50,097 nt of DNA. It comes from Isotricha intestinalis. Its lineage: Eukaryota; Ciliophora; Litostomatea; Vestibuliferida; Isotrichidae. Both the position numbers and the translations under genes were made by a program. Below are positions 17,140 to 27,987 of the stretch, piece by piece. Below the pieces are notes generated by a model, which saw only the letters and a list, made by a program, of their open reading frames with translations, made no database searches and was not told the DNA's origin. How positions within the stretch are numbered: the stretch's first letter is position 1; every line of letters begins with the position of its first letter. Where the stretch lies: positions 1 through 50,097 of the forward strand of contig JAJJLU010003575.1 in assembly GCA_023807065.1 (NCBI GenBank), in the 5' to 3' direction.

Positions 17140-19443
17140 ATGAGTTTAAAAGTTGATTTAGAAAAACTAATAAAAAATTTCAAAATCACAAATTTAGATA
17201 ATTTCATATTATATTTAAAAGATGTTTGGAATGATTTATCTCAGAGAAGTGATAAAAAAGGAATTTCTAAAGTAACATTTAATTCTTATTATAAACTTCC
17301 TGGATTAATTTCTCAAAGATTATTTTCTGTTTTTGATTTAAAAAATAAAGGTTCTATTGATTTAAATGAATTTATAAATGGAATGAAATCTCTTTTTTAT
17401 GATTCTTTTGAAACTTCTTCTAAATTTATATTTAATTTCTATGATTTTGATAAAGACGGTTTAATCGATAAAAATGATATTAGAACTGTTTTATCTTATA
17501 TTTCTTCTGATAATTTAAATTATGATTCTGATATTATTACTTATTTTGAAAGAATTAATTCACAAGAAGATTTATGTCAATTATTAGATAATTCTTTTAA
17601 ATGTTTTAATCAAGAAAAAATTGATTATGAAGATTTTATTTATTTAATTGAAAATATTGGAAGTGATATTTATTTATTAATATTATTATTTCTTTTAGAA
17701 AAAAAACCTTTTAATAAAAATGCAATTAATGAATATAATAAAAATAAAGAAAATCTAAAACTTAGTCCTAATCAAAATAATAAAATTACATTAATTGCTT
17801 CTCCTTTAAATTTAAATTCTAAATTATCTTCTAAAAATCCTTTCCAAAGAAGAAATAAAAAAAGAAAAACTTTTACTGGGAAAGTTGCTTTTAAAAACAG
17901 TGGAGTTTTAAATTTTTGGAAAACAAGATCAGAAAGTTCGCATCCTAATGATAATGATAATGAAAATGAAAATGAAAATGAAGAAGGAATAATATTTAAA
18001 AATAATAAAATAAAGAATGAAAAAATTCCAGTTCAAAGAAAAACAAAAACTAATTTAAAAAATATAGAAGAAACTTCAAGTTCACATAAGAAAAAAAATA
18101 ATAATAATGAATATAAAGATATTAATTTAATGCCAGCATATAAATATAATAAAATAAATAAAGTAAATGACACATCCGAATTCTCAGAAGAAAACGAAAA
18201 AAAAAATTTTGAAGAAAATTTAGAACTAGAATTAGAAAACGAAGAAGAAGAGGAAGAAGAAGAAGAAAAAGAAAAAGAAGAAAATTATGTTAAATATGAA
18301 GGATATTTATATAAATTAATAGATAATATAAAATTAAAAAGATTGTGGTTTAAACTTCTTTATAAAGATTTTTATTTTTACAAAGAAAAAGAAGATAAAA
18401 TTCATAAGGGAATGCATAATTTAAGTGGAGTATTTTTAAAAGAAAATCCTCCTGTAAATTTTAATGATATTAAATTTTATAATTTTTCAATAATATATCC
18501 AAAAAGAGAAAGAATATATTATACTAATGATGAAAATGAATATAAAAATTGGATAGAAAATTTAAAAATATCAACAGAATATACAAATTTAAATGATTTA
18601 TATGAAATAACTAAAAATTTAGGAATGGGAAAACATGGATTAATTAAATTAGGAATAAATAAAAAAACAAATAAAAAAGTAGCAATAAAAATATTATGTA
18701 AAGCAAATATGAAAAGTAAAGAATTACAATATGTAAAAACTGAAATAGATATATTAAAAATATGTAATCATCCAAACATTATTCATTTATATGATATTTT
18801 TGAGAATGAAAACTTCTTTTATATAATAATGGAATATTGTTCAGAAGGAGATTTATTTTCTTATTTAGAAAAGAATAAATTTCATATATCAGAAAGACAA
18901 TCATGTAAAATAATATATAAAATATTAAAAGGTTTATCATATCTTCATTCATATGGAATAATTCACAGAGATATAAAATCAGAAAATATATTAATAACAT
19001 ATAATAAAGATGAAGAATTAGATATAAGAATAAATGATTTTGGTTTAAGTAAAATTTTAGGTCCTTGTGAATTTACTGATGAATCATGTGGAACTTTATC
19101 TTATGTTGCTCCTGAAGTTTTATTAAATAAAAAATATAATAATTTAGTTGATTCTTGGTCTTTAGGTGTTACTTCGTATTTATTAATTTCTGGTTCATTA
19201 CCTTTTGATCATCCTTTAAATGATAAAGAAATTACTAGAAAAACTATTAATGATCAACCTAATTTTTATTCTGGAATTTGGGAAAATATTTCTCATGAAT
19301 GTATTGATTTTATTCGTAGATTATTAGAAAAAAATCCAAAAAAAAGAATGACTGTTAAATTGGCTTTAGAACATGAATGGATTAAAAAATATAATTCATG
19401 GGAACAAAATAAAAAAGTTAAGTTTGTTGATAAATTTAATTAA
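17140..19443 (+). CDS. EF-hand / PH / protein kinase (CDPK7-like)
   Basis: This is a 767-residue protein. Two EF-hand loops are visible: D66LKNKGSIDLNE77 and D102FDKDGLIDKND113, each with the expected acidic calcium ligands. A long Asn/Lys/Glu-rich linker (about 195-380) ends in a run of Glu. Residues about 385-475 resemble a PH domain (YEGYLYKL, then a Trp at 466 in the final helix, ENEYKNWIENL), which could bind phosphoinositides. Residues about 489-749 are a CAMK-group kinase with K517, HRDIKSEN at 609-616, D633FG, and CGTLSYVAPEVL; all catalytic residues are present. EF-hands before the kinase and a PH domain in between is the arrangement of apicomplexan CDPK7. It probably couples calcium and membrane lipid to phosphorylation. 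Confidence 0.85.
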   Translation: MSLKVDLEKLIKNFKITNLDNFILYLKDVWNDLSQRSDKKGISKVTFNSYYKLPGLISQRLFSVFDLKNKGSIDLNEFINGMKSLFYDSFETSSKFIFNFYDFDKDGLIDKNDIRTVLSYISSDNLNYDSDIITYFERINSQEDLCQLLDNSFKCFNQEKIDYEDFIYLIENIGSDIYLLILLFLLEKKPFNKNAINEYNKNKENLKLSPNQNNKITLIASPLNLNSKLSSKNPFQRRNKKRKTFTGKVAFKNSGVLNFWKTRSESSHPNDNDNENENENEEGIIFKNNKIKNEKIPVQRKTKTNLKNIEETSSSHKKKNNNNEYKDINLMPAYKYNKINKVNDTSEFSEENEKKNFEENLELELENEEEEEEEEEKEKEENYVKYEGYLYKLIDNIKLKRLWFKLLYKDFYFYKEKEDKIHKGMHNLSGVFLKENPPVNFNDIKFYNFSIIYPKRERIYYTNDENEYKNWIENLKISTEYTNLNDLYEITKNLGMGKHGLIKLGINKKTNKKVAIKILCKANMKSKELQYVKTEIDILKICNHPNIIHLYDIFENENFFYIIMEYCSEGDLFSYLEKNKFHISERQSCKIIYKILKGLSYLHSYGIIHRDIKSENILITYNKDEELDIRINDFGLSKILGPCEFTDESCGTLSYVAPEVLLNKKYNNLVDSWSLGVTSYLLISGSLPFDHPLNDKEITRKTINDQPNFYSGIWENISHECIDFIRRLLEKNPKKRMTVKLALEHEWIKKYNSWEQNKKVKFVDKFN

Positions 19444-19872
19444 GATATTATTATTGTTGTAAATAAATTTTTTTATTTTCGAATGAAACATATTTTTCTC
19501 AATATTTGAAATAACATTGAGAATGAAGTTTAATTATTATTTATATGATAAAGGGAAGGTTATTTGTTAATATATATAATTGAAATCATAAATATTATTT
19601 TTCAAATTTAATTATTAATTTAAAAATAATTTGAAATATATTAAAACATATTATTACCTTATATAATTAAGAATTTGATTGAATTTTTTATTTTATAAAT
19701 TCTTTTATTCAATCATAGGAATTTATAATGGTATTTCTCATTATTTTAATATTAACTTCATATTATGATTTTTTAGAAGTTAATACGAAAATAAAAATTA
19801 ATAAGAAGAGGAAACACAAAAAATATTTATTGAATGAATTAAAAAAAATAAATTTTTATTTAAAAAGAAGTA
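19444..19872. other. Convergent intergenic region with two small inverted repeats
   Basis: This is 429 bp between convergent 3' ends with no gene. TTCTCAAT at 19496-19503 pairs with ATTGAGAA at 19516-19523 (8-bp stem, 12-base loop) about 50 bp after the kinase stop. GATTGAAT at 19677-19684 pairs with ATTCAATC at 19707-19714. Either may be a 3' UTR hairpin; in such A+T-rich DNA chance is also possible. Confidence 0.4.
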
Positions 19873-20937
19873 TTAAATAATTCTTTCTTCTTCATTTTTA
19901 AAGTCTTCAATATTAGAATTTAAGCTTTTAAAAGTAGAAATAAGAACATCAGAATTAAATATAGAACTAGTATTTTTCTTTCTTTGAATTTTATCATATT
20001 CATCTTTAGTTTGATGACCATAATAAATTGGAATAATTATTCTTGGTCTATATTCTTTTGCAATATATAAAGAATCAAAATATATTGTTATTTTTAAATT
20101 ATAAATTGACTTAATAAAAAATGTATCAACACTTGGAATATAATTTATAATATTTCTACTACTTTCATATGGATTTATCCATTTATTTATATTTAAATTT
20201 TCATTTGGATCTATTTTTATTTTTATATTTTCTTTAGAAGAAGTTTTTCTTTTAATTAAAACTTCTTTCTTTAATCTATTATTAACTTTTCTTTCATAAA
20301 ATATTTGTTTTTTATTTAATGAAGATAAAATTATTTCTCTTTGAAGATTAACTTTAATTAAATTAACATCTAAATTACAATTTTCATTATGTATCTCAAT
20401 ATCTAAATTTATTTCATCATCTAAAGTTAAATAATTTTTATCAATATAAACAATAACATTGCAAAAACCTTTTTTTTGAAAGTATTGAGAAATATCAGTT
20501 TTAACTTCATATTTAATTCTTGAAATTCGATTAATATATTTTCCTTTAATTAATATTAAATAAGAACAATTATATAAAATTTTATTAGAAATACATTTAG
20601 CTTCTAAATAATATCTTATAAAAGCAAAAGAATTATGAGAACAATATTCAAAACTAGGTTCAATATCTTCAGGAATTAAAAAAGTATAATCTATGTTTGA
20701 ATAATTTTCTGTGTTTAATATTTGTTGAGCAATTACTTTATTTTCATTTAAAGTATTTTTATTATTCCAATAATATATTTTTTTTAATTGAAGATATATT
20801 TTATCAGTTTTAATTTGATCATTTGTTATTATAATATTTCCACTAATTTCATTACCTGGAAAAAAACCATATTCTCTTCCTATTATTTCCATTTTTAATC
20901 CTTTGTCTGAAACTAGTGATTTTTCGTTTTGTTCCAT
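19873..20937 (-). CDS. Arrestin-like protein
   Basis: This is a 354-residue protein. The N-terminal half has the arrestin-fold pattern: a start with a GFFPGNEISGNIIITND strand pair, YTFLIPEDIEPSFEY, and IRYYLEAKC, corresponding to the family consensus (F-x-F-x-[LI]-P ... P-S-F ... Y-x-[IL]-E-A). The second half (YIDKNYLTLDDEINLDIEI onward) fits the arrestin C domain. Proteins of this family (alpha-arrestins, VPS26 relatives) are cytosolic adaptors for membrane-protein trafficking. A short charged tail follows the fold. It starts at the ATG 70 bp from the divergent PAS gene and ends with TAA. Assignment to a subfamily is not possible by eye. Confidence 0.7.
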   Translation of the reverse strand: MEQNEKSLVSDKGLKMEIIGREYGFFPGNEISGNIIITNDQIKTDKIYLQLKKIYYWNNKNTLNENKVIAQQILNTENYSNIDYTFLIPEDIEPSFEYCSHNSFAFIRYYLEAKCISNKILYNCSYLILIKGKYINRISRIKYEVKTDISQYFQKKGFCNVIVYIDKNYLTLDDEINLDIEIHNENCNLDVNLIKVNLQREIILSSLNKKQIFYERKVNNRLKKEVLIKRKTSSKENIKIKIDPNENLNINKWINPYESSRNIINYIPSVDTFFIKSIYNLKITIYFDSLYIAKEYRPRIIIPIYYGHQTKDEYDKIQRKKNTSSIFNSDVLISTFKSLNSNIEDFKNEEERII

Positions 20938-21007
20938 TTTTTTTATTTTTGATTTTAATTTTTATAAAAATTCTTTTAAATTAATTAGCATATTAAAAAA
21001 AAAATTA
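20938..21007. promoter_or_regulatory. Very short bidirectional promoter
   Basis: Only 70 bp separate the start codons of the divergent arrestin-like and PAS genes. It is T-rich on one side and A-rich on the other. Any promoter elements for both genes must lie here or inside the 5' coding regions. Confidence 0.5.
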
Positions 21008-24000
21008 ATGACAGATGAAGAAATTCAACTTTATGAAAAAGATGATTTACCCTTATTTGAAAGATATATTATTCTTTCTGATATATTTGTTTCAAATCAA
21101 GGGAATTCAAGAATTGAAATTTTACTTTATTTAAGTATTTTTTATCTTCAAATTATTTGTGGTTTTTTTTCTCCTCAATTAGGAATATTAAAATCAAATA
21201 ATGAAATTGATAAATTTTTAATTCAAATTGAAAAATTAATGAGATTAAAAAATTTTTTTAGAAATGATTATAATGATTATAAAGTCATAGGTTATACTTT
21301 ATTTATATTTTTTATTGTTTCAGCAATTTATTTTTTAATTTTAATAAAAATGACAAATAGACAATCTTTCTTTGATTTTAAAAAAAAAATATTTATATAC
21401 ACTTTTAAATTTTTTAAATATATTGGCTTTAATATTATTTTAGATATGTCATTTGCGAAATTTTGCTTTAAAGGAAATAAAAATCATATAATTTTAGAAG
21501 CAAGTTGTTCTTTGAAAGATGAAATTTTAGTTAATTTCGTTTATTTATTTTGTTTTTTTTATTCAGTAATAATGAATTTTATAATTCAAATATTTTATAA
21601 TGATTTTTTACATTTATCAAATTCTTATTTATCAAAATCAAGTAGTTCATATGATTTTATAATGGCAATTCATTTAATTATTTATTCATTTATTTTAAAT
21701 CAATATTATCTTTCAAAATATATTTTTTTAATATATAATTTTATTGCCTCATTATTTTTTTATTATTATTACATTCATGTTCATTTATATTATGAAAAAT
21801 CAGTTTTTTTTTTGATAGGAATATATCATGCTTTATATGTTTGGGTTTCAATTATTTTTTTAATATTTTATATTTTCCCAGTTGATAATATAGGTTTAAT
21901 TTATATTTCTTCTAGTTTTTTAGTTAGTTATGCAAGTTATACAGTTACAAATCATTTAGATTATAATTTAATTTTTAAAACACCCTTTAGTAAAATAAAA
22001 AATAAATATTATATATTATATTTTATCAAAGAAATTATAAGAATTATAAATACTTTAGAAGAAGATGAAGAAAGAAAATTATTATTAATGGGATTATTAG
22101 AAATACATAAATGTGAATGTGCTAATCCTATTTGTTTAACTAAAAATGATGATAAAATTTATTCCCCACATGATGAGCATTGGACAAATGAATGTCATAA
22201 TATAAATAATAAAATATTTTTAAATTCTTTTATAGTTCAATTACTTAATTATTGGATAAAACAAAATATTCCTTTTCCAGATATATTATTAACTTTATCT
22301 TTCTTTTATTTAAAAATTATTGGTAATATTTGTTTAAGTATTTTTACTTTAAAAAAAGTAAGTCAATTAAAATTAACATATAATGAATATTATTCTTTTT
22401 GTAGAATAAAAATTAAAATTAGAAATTATTTAGTTCAAAATTTAAAAGCAAAAAATAAGGCAATTCATTCCATAGAAGAATTAAATTCATCTTTTTATTT
22501 TAAATATCAAGATTTATCAAAAGAATTAGTTCAGGAAATAACAAATGATTCTAATTTATCATTAAATTTTTGGAATATTTTAAAAAACACAAAAAATTCA
22601 CTTAATTATAATGAAATATTTAAATTAACAGAAATAATAGGAAAAACCAAATTAAAAATATCAAAACTTTTCAAACAATTATTTAATATATATAATGGAG
22701 TAAATGGAATATTTGAATTATATTCAAATTATGTAGATATAATAAATAATGATTTTATGATAAAAAGAAATTTAGATTTAATAAAAAAAAATTATGAAAA
22801 AATAACATTAGATAAAATAAATATAAATTATTTTAATTCATTATTTGGAAAAGATACAGGAATTATAATAGGTTCAGGTGATTTAGGACAAGAAGGAAAA
22901 ATAATAACATATAATAAAATTACAACAGATATATTTGGTTATAATAATGATGAATTAAAAGGAAAAAATTGTACTATTTTAATGCCAAAATTATTATCTG
23001 AAATTCATAATTCTTTTATTGAAAGATATTTTCAAATTGGTAAAAGAGATATTTTAGGAAAAAAAAGTTTTAAAAGTTTTGCTAAAGATAAAGATAATAA
23101 TATTTTCATGGTAAAAATGGCTTTAAATTTATTTCCTGTTTTAAATGAATCTGTTTTATTTATTCTAATGTTAATAAAAGAAAAAATAGAAGATTTAATA
23201 TTAATAGATAATAATTTTAATATTCAAGGAATGACAAATCATTTAATGCAAAAATTCAATATTGAAAACAAGGAATTATTTAAAATATATGATATTCCAT
23301 TTTATTCAATTTGTCCTGAATTTGTTAGATTATATAAAAATATGATAATAGTAAAAAACAAAAAACTCCTTTCAGCTCCATCATTAAAAGAAAAAAAAGG
23401 AATATCAGAAATAAAGAAAACAATGTCAGGAATTCTAAAAAAAGTAATAAATAAAAGAAAAACAGTTGATTATGTAAGTAATCAAGGTATATTAAATTTT
23501 TCATCAAAGAATAATAATGAAGTTTTAGAATATAATAGTTATAATCAAATAGGAAATTCTCCTTTTTCACATATACAAAGAAGTTCATTCCATAATAATA
23601 ATACTGGTTCAAATTCTCCTTCTCAGAAAAGGTCTTTTTTTTTTAGACAATCTTTTTTTAAAGATAAATCAATTGAAAAAAGTGTTATTTTAGAAGATAT
23701 TTCTCATTTACAATCTCCACAACAAATATTAGATTTAAATGAGAATATTGAATTAGAAAGTGAAATTAAAATACCTCATTTTATATTAAATTATAGAAAT
23801 AATTTATCAAAGAAAGATGATAATTTTATTGATTTTGATTCTATTAATGAAGATACTATTGAACAAAGTTCTTTTGATGATTGTTCTAGTTTTCTTGAAG
23901 AAGAAAATATTTATTTTAATCCTCATGTTACTAATAGTATTAAAATTAAAGAATCAAAATTAGATTCTAAAAAAAATATAGCTATAGACGATGGTCAAAG

Positions 24001-26557
24001 AGGAAAAAATAAAAATGATTTATATAAAAGTGAAGAAGAAATTGTTTTTTTGAATGAAATAAATAAATTTAAAATCTTATTTTCAAAAGGTGATTTTACA
24101 GAATTAAAAGAATATATTGATTATTGTTTTTTAGAAGGGGGAATTTCAACAGGAATAAAATATAATTTAATTTTTGAAAAATTTAAATTTGGTTCAGAAA
24201 TTACTTCTTATTTTGTTAAAGTAAATGAAATTAAAGATATAAAAGATGTTATAGAAGATGAAAATGAAGATGAAGATGACTTAATAATTAATTTAGTTTC
24301 TTCTCAATTAGAGAAAAAAAATGAACAAATAAAATATATGAAAAAATCAAAAATAGAATGTTTAAAAAAATTACATTATATTAACTCAGAAGGTAAAAAA
24401 AATATAATTCTTTTATGTAAAGAATTTATTCAAGCTTTATCTTTCAATTTAAATTTTCAACAAAATTTACTTAATAGTAAAGAAGAAATACTTTCTTATA
24501 GTACAATTCATGGAAAATTAAAAAATCAAGTTTTACTTGAAGATGAAAATTCCTCTCAATCTTCTTCAAGTTATAATGAAAACTTGTCTAAAAAAAATAG
24601 AATTGAAGAAAATAGAAATAATGCTCTTAAAAATATTAATAATTATTACATGTTAAAATATTATAAAGGTATTTTATTTTTTATTTTTGCTTGTTTTCTT
24701 ATTTTTCTTTCTATAATATTAAATTTATTTGATAAATTATGTAAAAATTTATCAAATGTTACAAATATAAATAATAAATTATATCAAACTACTAATTGGG
24801 TTACTTTTCTTATTTCTACTTTAATTTCTTTTGATACTATTTTTATAATGACAAGAAATAATTTACTTGATAATTTTTCATATAATATTTATTTAGATTC
24901 TTATGAAATTTATTTTAATACACTTAAAAATTTTTCTTTAGAATGGATTGATTTAATAATGACTAATTTTTCACTAGTTGAAAAATCATTAATTTATTTT
25001 ACTACAGAAAGTAAAAATATATTTTGGGAAAAAAATTCTATTTTAAATATGAATAATACTTATAATAGTAATGAGCCTTATCCTTTTGCATTATTTCAAA
25101 TTATTGAAAGTTCTTCTTCTTTATTAAATGATGGTGTTTTTATTAATTATCTTTTACATTTATGTGAAATTGATGATTATAAAAAAAAAAATCTTATTTA
25201 TTTTGCTTATAATTCTATTAATAATGCTTATAATAGTTTTCTTCCTAAAAATTTAGAAAAAATTAAAGAGTTACCTCAAGTTTTAAAAGATTTTAATAAT
25301 AATTCTTTACATAATATAAGATTTACTTGTTATTTTTATATTGCCATTATGGTTTTAATTATTTTTGCAAATACTTGTATTCAAAATAAAACTAATAAAA
25401 ATATTAATGAAGGTTTTGAGAAAATTTCAAAAATTAATACATCTAAAATTGATGAAACTATTAAAAATATAGAACAATTTATTTTACTTTTAAATCAATT
25501 TATTGAAACCAATTATGAAGATAATCATTACTTTAATACAAAGAATTTCAATAAAACTTTTGAAATATCAAACACAATAAATAAAACAAGTATTTTAATG
25601 GAATTTTCAAAAAATAATTTAAATAATAATATATTTAACCAAGAAGATAATAATAAAAATTTATCAATAGAAAAAAAAAAAACAGATGATGAATTTAATT
25701 TATTGAAATTTGAATCAGAAAAAATAAAAACATTACATTTATTTAAATTTAGTTATATTCAACCATTAATTTTAACAATTATAGGAACAGAATTTATATT
25801 AACAACATTCTTAATAACAAATTCAATAGTAAAATCAACAAATGAAATATTAAATGTTCAAACATATATTTATGAATTAGTTTTATCAGCTTCAACTTCT
25901 TTATTAGATTTAAAATATGCTTTTACTTATTTACCAATTGAACATAAAATAAATTATTTTAATCATAACTCAAATTTTTCTCTTCAAGAAATAATGAATG
26001 ATATTACTAAATTTGATGATATTTTTAAATTATATAATGATATGCAAATTAATATTTGTGATTCTGCTTTTAATATTAATTCACAAAAAGAAAAATATGA
26101 ATTTTGTTTAAATGATTCAAAAGTTAAAATTGTTAATAATACTAATTCTATATTTAATTCAATTAAATCTAAAGTTGAAAGTTTAATGGAGTTAATGAAT
26201 TATTATGTTTCTGAAGATAATAATTATGATACAAGAACTTTATATTCTTCTGATGAATTAGAACAATGTGAATATTTATTTTATAATTATTTAATTTCTT
26301 TTATTGATAAAATAGCTTCTTCTACTTTAAATAATCAACAAAAAACTTTAAATCATGATAAATTTATTGCTCTTACTTTTTATTTCTTTGTAATATTTGA
26401 AATATTACTTTATATTATTTATATTTTAATAATATTCCAAAATAGAATTATTTATTTATTATCTGTTGCAAGATGTATTTTTAGGATTATTCCTATTAAT
26501 ATCATTTATTCTACTCAAGAATTATCTTCTTGGATAGAAAATGATTTTAATAGTTAA
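21008..26557 (+). CDS. Giant multi-membrane PAS-domain protein (TmcB-like)
   Basis: The ATG at 21008 (MTDEEIQLYEKDDLPLFER) gives 1849 residues; an in-frame extension upstream lacks a good start and overlaps the divergent gene. The first ~370 residues contain about eight membrane segments. A helical cytosolic region follows. Residues about 618-735 form a PAS domain (IITYNKITTDIFGYNNDEL, then GKNCTILMPKLLSEIHNSFI, and a strand after). A long Ser/Asn-rich acidic region with likely phosphosites comes next. The C-terminal 630 residues carry at least five more membrane helices separated by large soluble loops. This architecture matches the large PAS/tiny-macrocysts-type membrane proteins that are strongly expanded in ciliates, with an unknown sensory role. 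The stop is TAA. Confidence 0.8.
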   Translation: MTDEEIQLYEKDDLPLFERYIILSDIFVSNQGNSRIEILLYLSIFYLQIICGFFSPQLGILKSNNEIDKFLIQIEKLMRLKNFFRNDYNDYKVIGYTLFIFFIVSAIYFLILIKMTNRQSFFDFKKKIFIYTFKFFKYIGFNIILDMSFAKFCFKGNKNHIILEASCSLKDEILVNFVYLFCFFYSVIMNFIIQIFYNDFLHLSNSYLSKSSSSYDFIMAIHLIIYSFILNQYYLSKYIFLIYNFIASLFFYYYYIHVHLYYEKSVFFLIGIYHALYVWVSIIFLIFYIFPVDNIGLIYISSSFLVSYASYTVTNHLDYNLIFKTPFSKIKNKYYILYFIKEIIRIINTLEEDEERKLLLMGLLEIHKCECANPICLTKNDDKIYSPHDEHWTNECHNINNKIFLNSFIVQLLNYWIKQNIPFPDILLTLSFFYLKIIGNICLSIFTLKKVSQLKLTYNEYYSFCRIKIKIRNYLVQNLKAKNKAIHSIEELNSSFYFKYQDLSKELVQEITNDSNLSLNFWNILKNTKNSLNYNEIFKLTEIIGKTKLKISKLFKQLFNIYNGVNGIFELYSNYVDIINNDFMIKRNLDLIKKNYEKITLDKININYFNSLFGKDTGIIIGSGDLGQEGKIITYNKITTDIFGYNNDELKGKNCTILMPKLLSEIHNSFIERYFQIGKRDILGKKSFKSFAKDKDNNIFMVKMALNLFPVLNESVLFILMLIKEKIEDLILIDNNFNIQGMTNHLMQKFNIENKELFKIYDIPFYSICPEFVRLYKNMIIVKNKKLLSAPSLKEKKGISEIKKTMSGILKKVINKRKTVDYVSNQGILNFSSKNNNEVLEYNSYNQIGNSPFSHIQRSSFHNNNTGSNSPSQKRSFFFRQSFFKDKSIEKSVILEDISHLQSPQQILDLNENIELESEIKIPHFILNYRNNLSKKDDNFIDFDSINEDTIEQSSFDDCSSFLEEENIYFNPHVTNSIKIKESKLDSKKNIAIDDGQRGKNKNDLYKSEEEIVFLNEINKFKILFSKGDFTELKEYIDYCFLEGGISTGIKYNLIFEKFKFGSEITSYFVKVNEIKDIKDVIEDENEDEDDLIINLVSSQLEKKNEQIKYMKKSKIECLKKLHYINSEGKKNIILLCKEFIQALSFNLNFQQNLLNSKEEILSYSTIHGKLKNQVLLEDENSSQSSSSYNENLSKKNRIEENRNNALKNINNYYMLKYYKGILFFIFACFLIFLSIILNLFDKLCKNLSNVTNINNKLYQTTNWVTFLISTLISFDTIFIMTRNNLLDNFSYNIYLDSYEIYFNTLKNFSLEWIDLIMTNFSLVEKSLIYFTTESKNIFWEKNSILNMNNTYNSNEPYPFALFQIIESSSSLLNDGVFINYLLHLCEIDDYKKKNLIYFAYNSINNAYNSFLPKNLEKIKELPQVLKDFNNNSLHNIRFTCYFYIAIMVLIIFANTCIQNKTNKNINEGFEKISKINTSKIDETIKNIEQFILLLNQFIETNYEDNHYFNTKNFNKTFEISNTINKTSILMEFSKNNLNNNIFNQEDNNKNLSIEKKKTDDEFNLLKFESEKIKTLHLFKFSYIQPLILTIIGTEFILTTFLITNSIVKSTNEILNVQTYIYELVLSASTSLLDLKYAFTYLPIEHKINYFNHNSNFSLQEIMNDITKFDDIFKLYNDMQINICDSAFNINSQKEKYEFCLNDSKVKIVNNTNSIFNSIKSKVESLMELMNYYVSEDNNYDTRTLYSSDELEQCEYLFYNYLISFIDKIASSTLNNQQKTLNHDKFIALTFYFFVIFEILLYIIYILIIFQNRIIYLLSVARCIFRIIPINIIYSTQELSSWIENDFNS

Positions 26558-26821
26558 AAGTATATATAAAATTTTCATTTTGATTTATTGAATATAATTT
26601 TTTCAGATTTTAATAAAATATTAACAATTGTTTTTTAATAGATATTTAATATAAAAAAATAATAAAGAGTATATTCTAAAATATTTAATTAAAAATAGAA
26701 TAATAAATATTGAAAATAAATTCTGCAATAGAAATAATCACAATAAATATTTTCTTTTTATTATCAATTAATTATTTATAAGAATAATTAAAAATTATTA
26801 TTCATTTATTTGTAAATTGAA

Positions 26822-27871
26822 TTAATTTTTTTTTAAATTTTTTTGTACATTATGAAAAAGAGTAAAACCTAAATTAATATTTTTTTTATTATTATTTAAA
26901 TCTTTTTTAGGCATTATTAAAAATAAATCATTTGATTTCTTTTTCATAAAATTAAATTTTTCAGTTTTTGTTTTTTCTAATTTATGATAAGGATTAATAG
27001 TTTGATTAAAATTAATTTTTTCAGAACTTCTTGCATATCCTAATATATTTTTATTATTTAAATCTATTGATTGAATATAACCAATATGACTTTGATTAAA
27101 ATTATTTCTTGAGCGTTTAAAAGTGATTTTTTGTTGATTATTATTATTAGAATAATTATCAAAATAATTTTTATTATTATATATAGTGTTTAAATAATTA
27201 TTTATTGAAATATTATTTATTAAGTTATTTTTGTATATCATATGTAAAGAGTTATTATTATTTTTTGGAAAATTCTTATTTAAATTTCCTGTAGAAACCA
27301 TTAGATTATTATTTAATTTTAAATTTTTAACCTTATTAGAATGATTTAATAATAATTTTTTATTTATAGATTCATTTTTACCTAAACTTTTAGATATTCT
27401 TTCATATTTAAAACTTCTGAATTTCATATTGGAAATTGCTTTATTATATTTATTTAAACTATTACTACTTGATTGCTTAAAACTTAGTTTATGAAATAAT
27501 AAATTTTTATTTTCATTTTTTGAATTTGTTAAAATTGAATTAGAAGAAACTTTTGTATTAGGATTATTTAAATAATTAAATTTATTTAAATTTCTAGAAT
27601 GACTTTTTTCTATATTTGTTAAATGATTATTATTGATATTAATATTATCATTATTATTACTGTAATAATTATACTCATTATTATTCAAATTAGCATTAAA
27701 AATAGTTTTAATATCTAATAAATCTGAATTTTTATTTTCATTATTTTCATTAATTTCACCTCCTAATATTTTTAATATATTATATAAATCTTTATATCTA
27801 AAATGAGCACCTCCTTCAAAAGACTTTTGTTCTTTTTCTTCCCCATAATAAATACCCTTATAATCTTCCAT
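26822..27871 (-). CDS. Asn-rich protein with FEGGAHFRY N-terminal motif
   Basis: This is a 349-residue protein. Residues 1-40 hold the only ordered segment: YKGIYYGEEKEQKSFEGGAH followed by FRYKDLYNILKILGG. I associate E-x-GAHF-x-Y-x-DL-type motifs with conserved protist proteins of unknown function, from memory and without a firm family name. The remaining 300 residues are dominated by Asn, Lys and Ser, with some basic or phosphorylatable stretches (FKRSRNNFNQSH, KLEKTKTEKF). It is probably disordered and interacts through its N-terminus. The start is the first ATG and the stop is TAA. It lies 116 bp downstream of the repeat-protein gene in the same direction. Confidence 0.6.
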   Translation of the reverse strand: MEDYKGIYYGEEKEQKSFEGGAHFRYKDLYNILKILGGEINENNENKNSDLLDIKTIFNANLNNNEYNYYSNNNDNININNNHLTNIEKSHSRNLNKFNYLNNPNTKVSSNSILTNSKNENKNLLFHKLSFKQSSSNSLNKYNKAISNMKFRSFKYERISKSLGKNESINKKLLLNHSNKVKNLKLNNNLMVSTGNLNKNFPKNNNNSLHMIYKNNLINNISINNYLNTIYNNKNYFDNYSNNNNQQKITFKRSRNNFNQSHIGYIQSIDLNNKNILGYARSSEKINFNQTINPYHKLEKTKTEKFNFMKKKSNDLFLIMPKKDLNNNKKNINLGFTLFHNVQKNLKKN

Positions 27872-27987
27872 TGAATTAATTAAAATTTTAAACTGATTTT
27901 TTTTATAAATTTATATTTCGAAATATAATAAATATTAAATAAAGAGTAAAAAAATATTAAAAAAAGAACCAAACTAAAACTTACACT

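Noticed and set aside
20903..21007. N-terminal extension of the PAS protein
   Set aside because: It overlaps the divergent arrestin-like gene's coding start and consists of low-complexity Phe/Ser/Lys; the ATG at 21008 is better.
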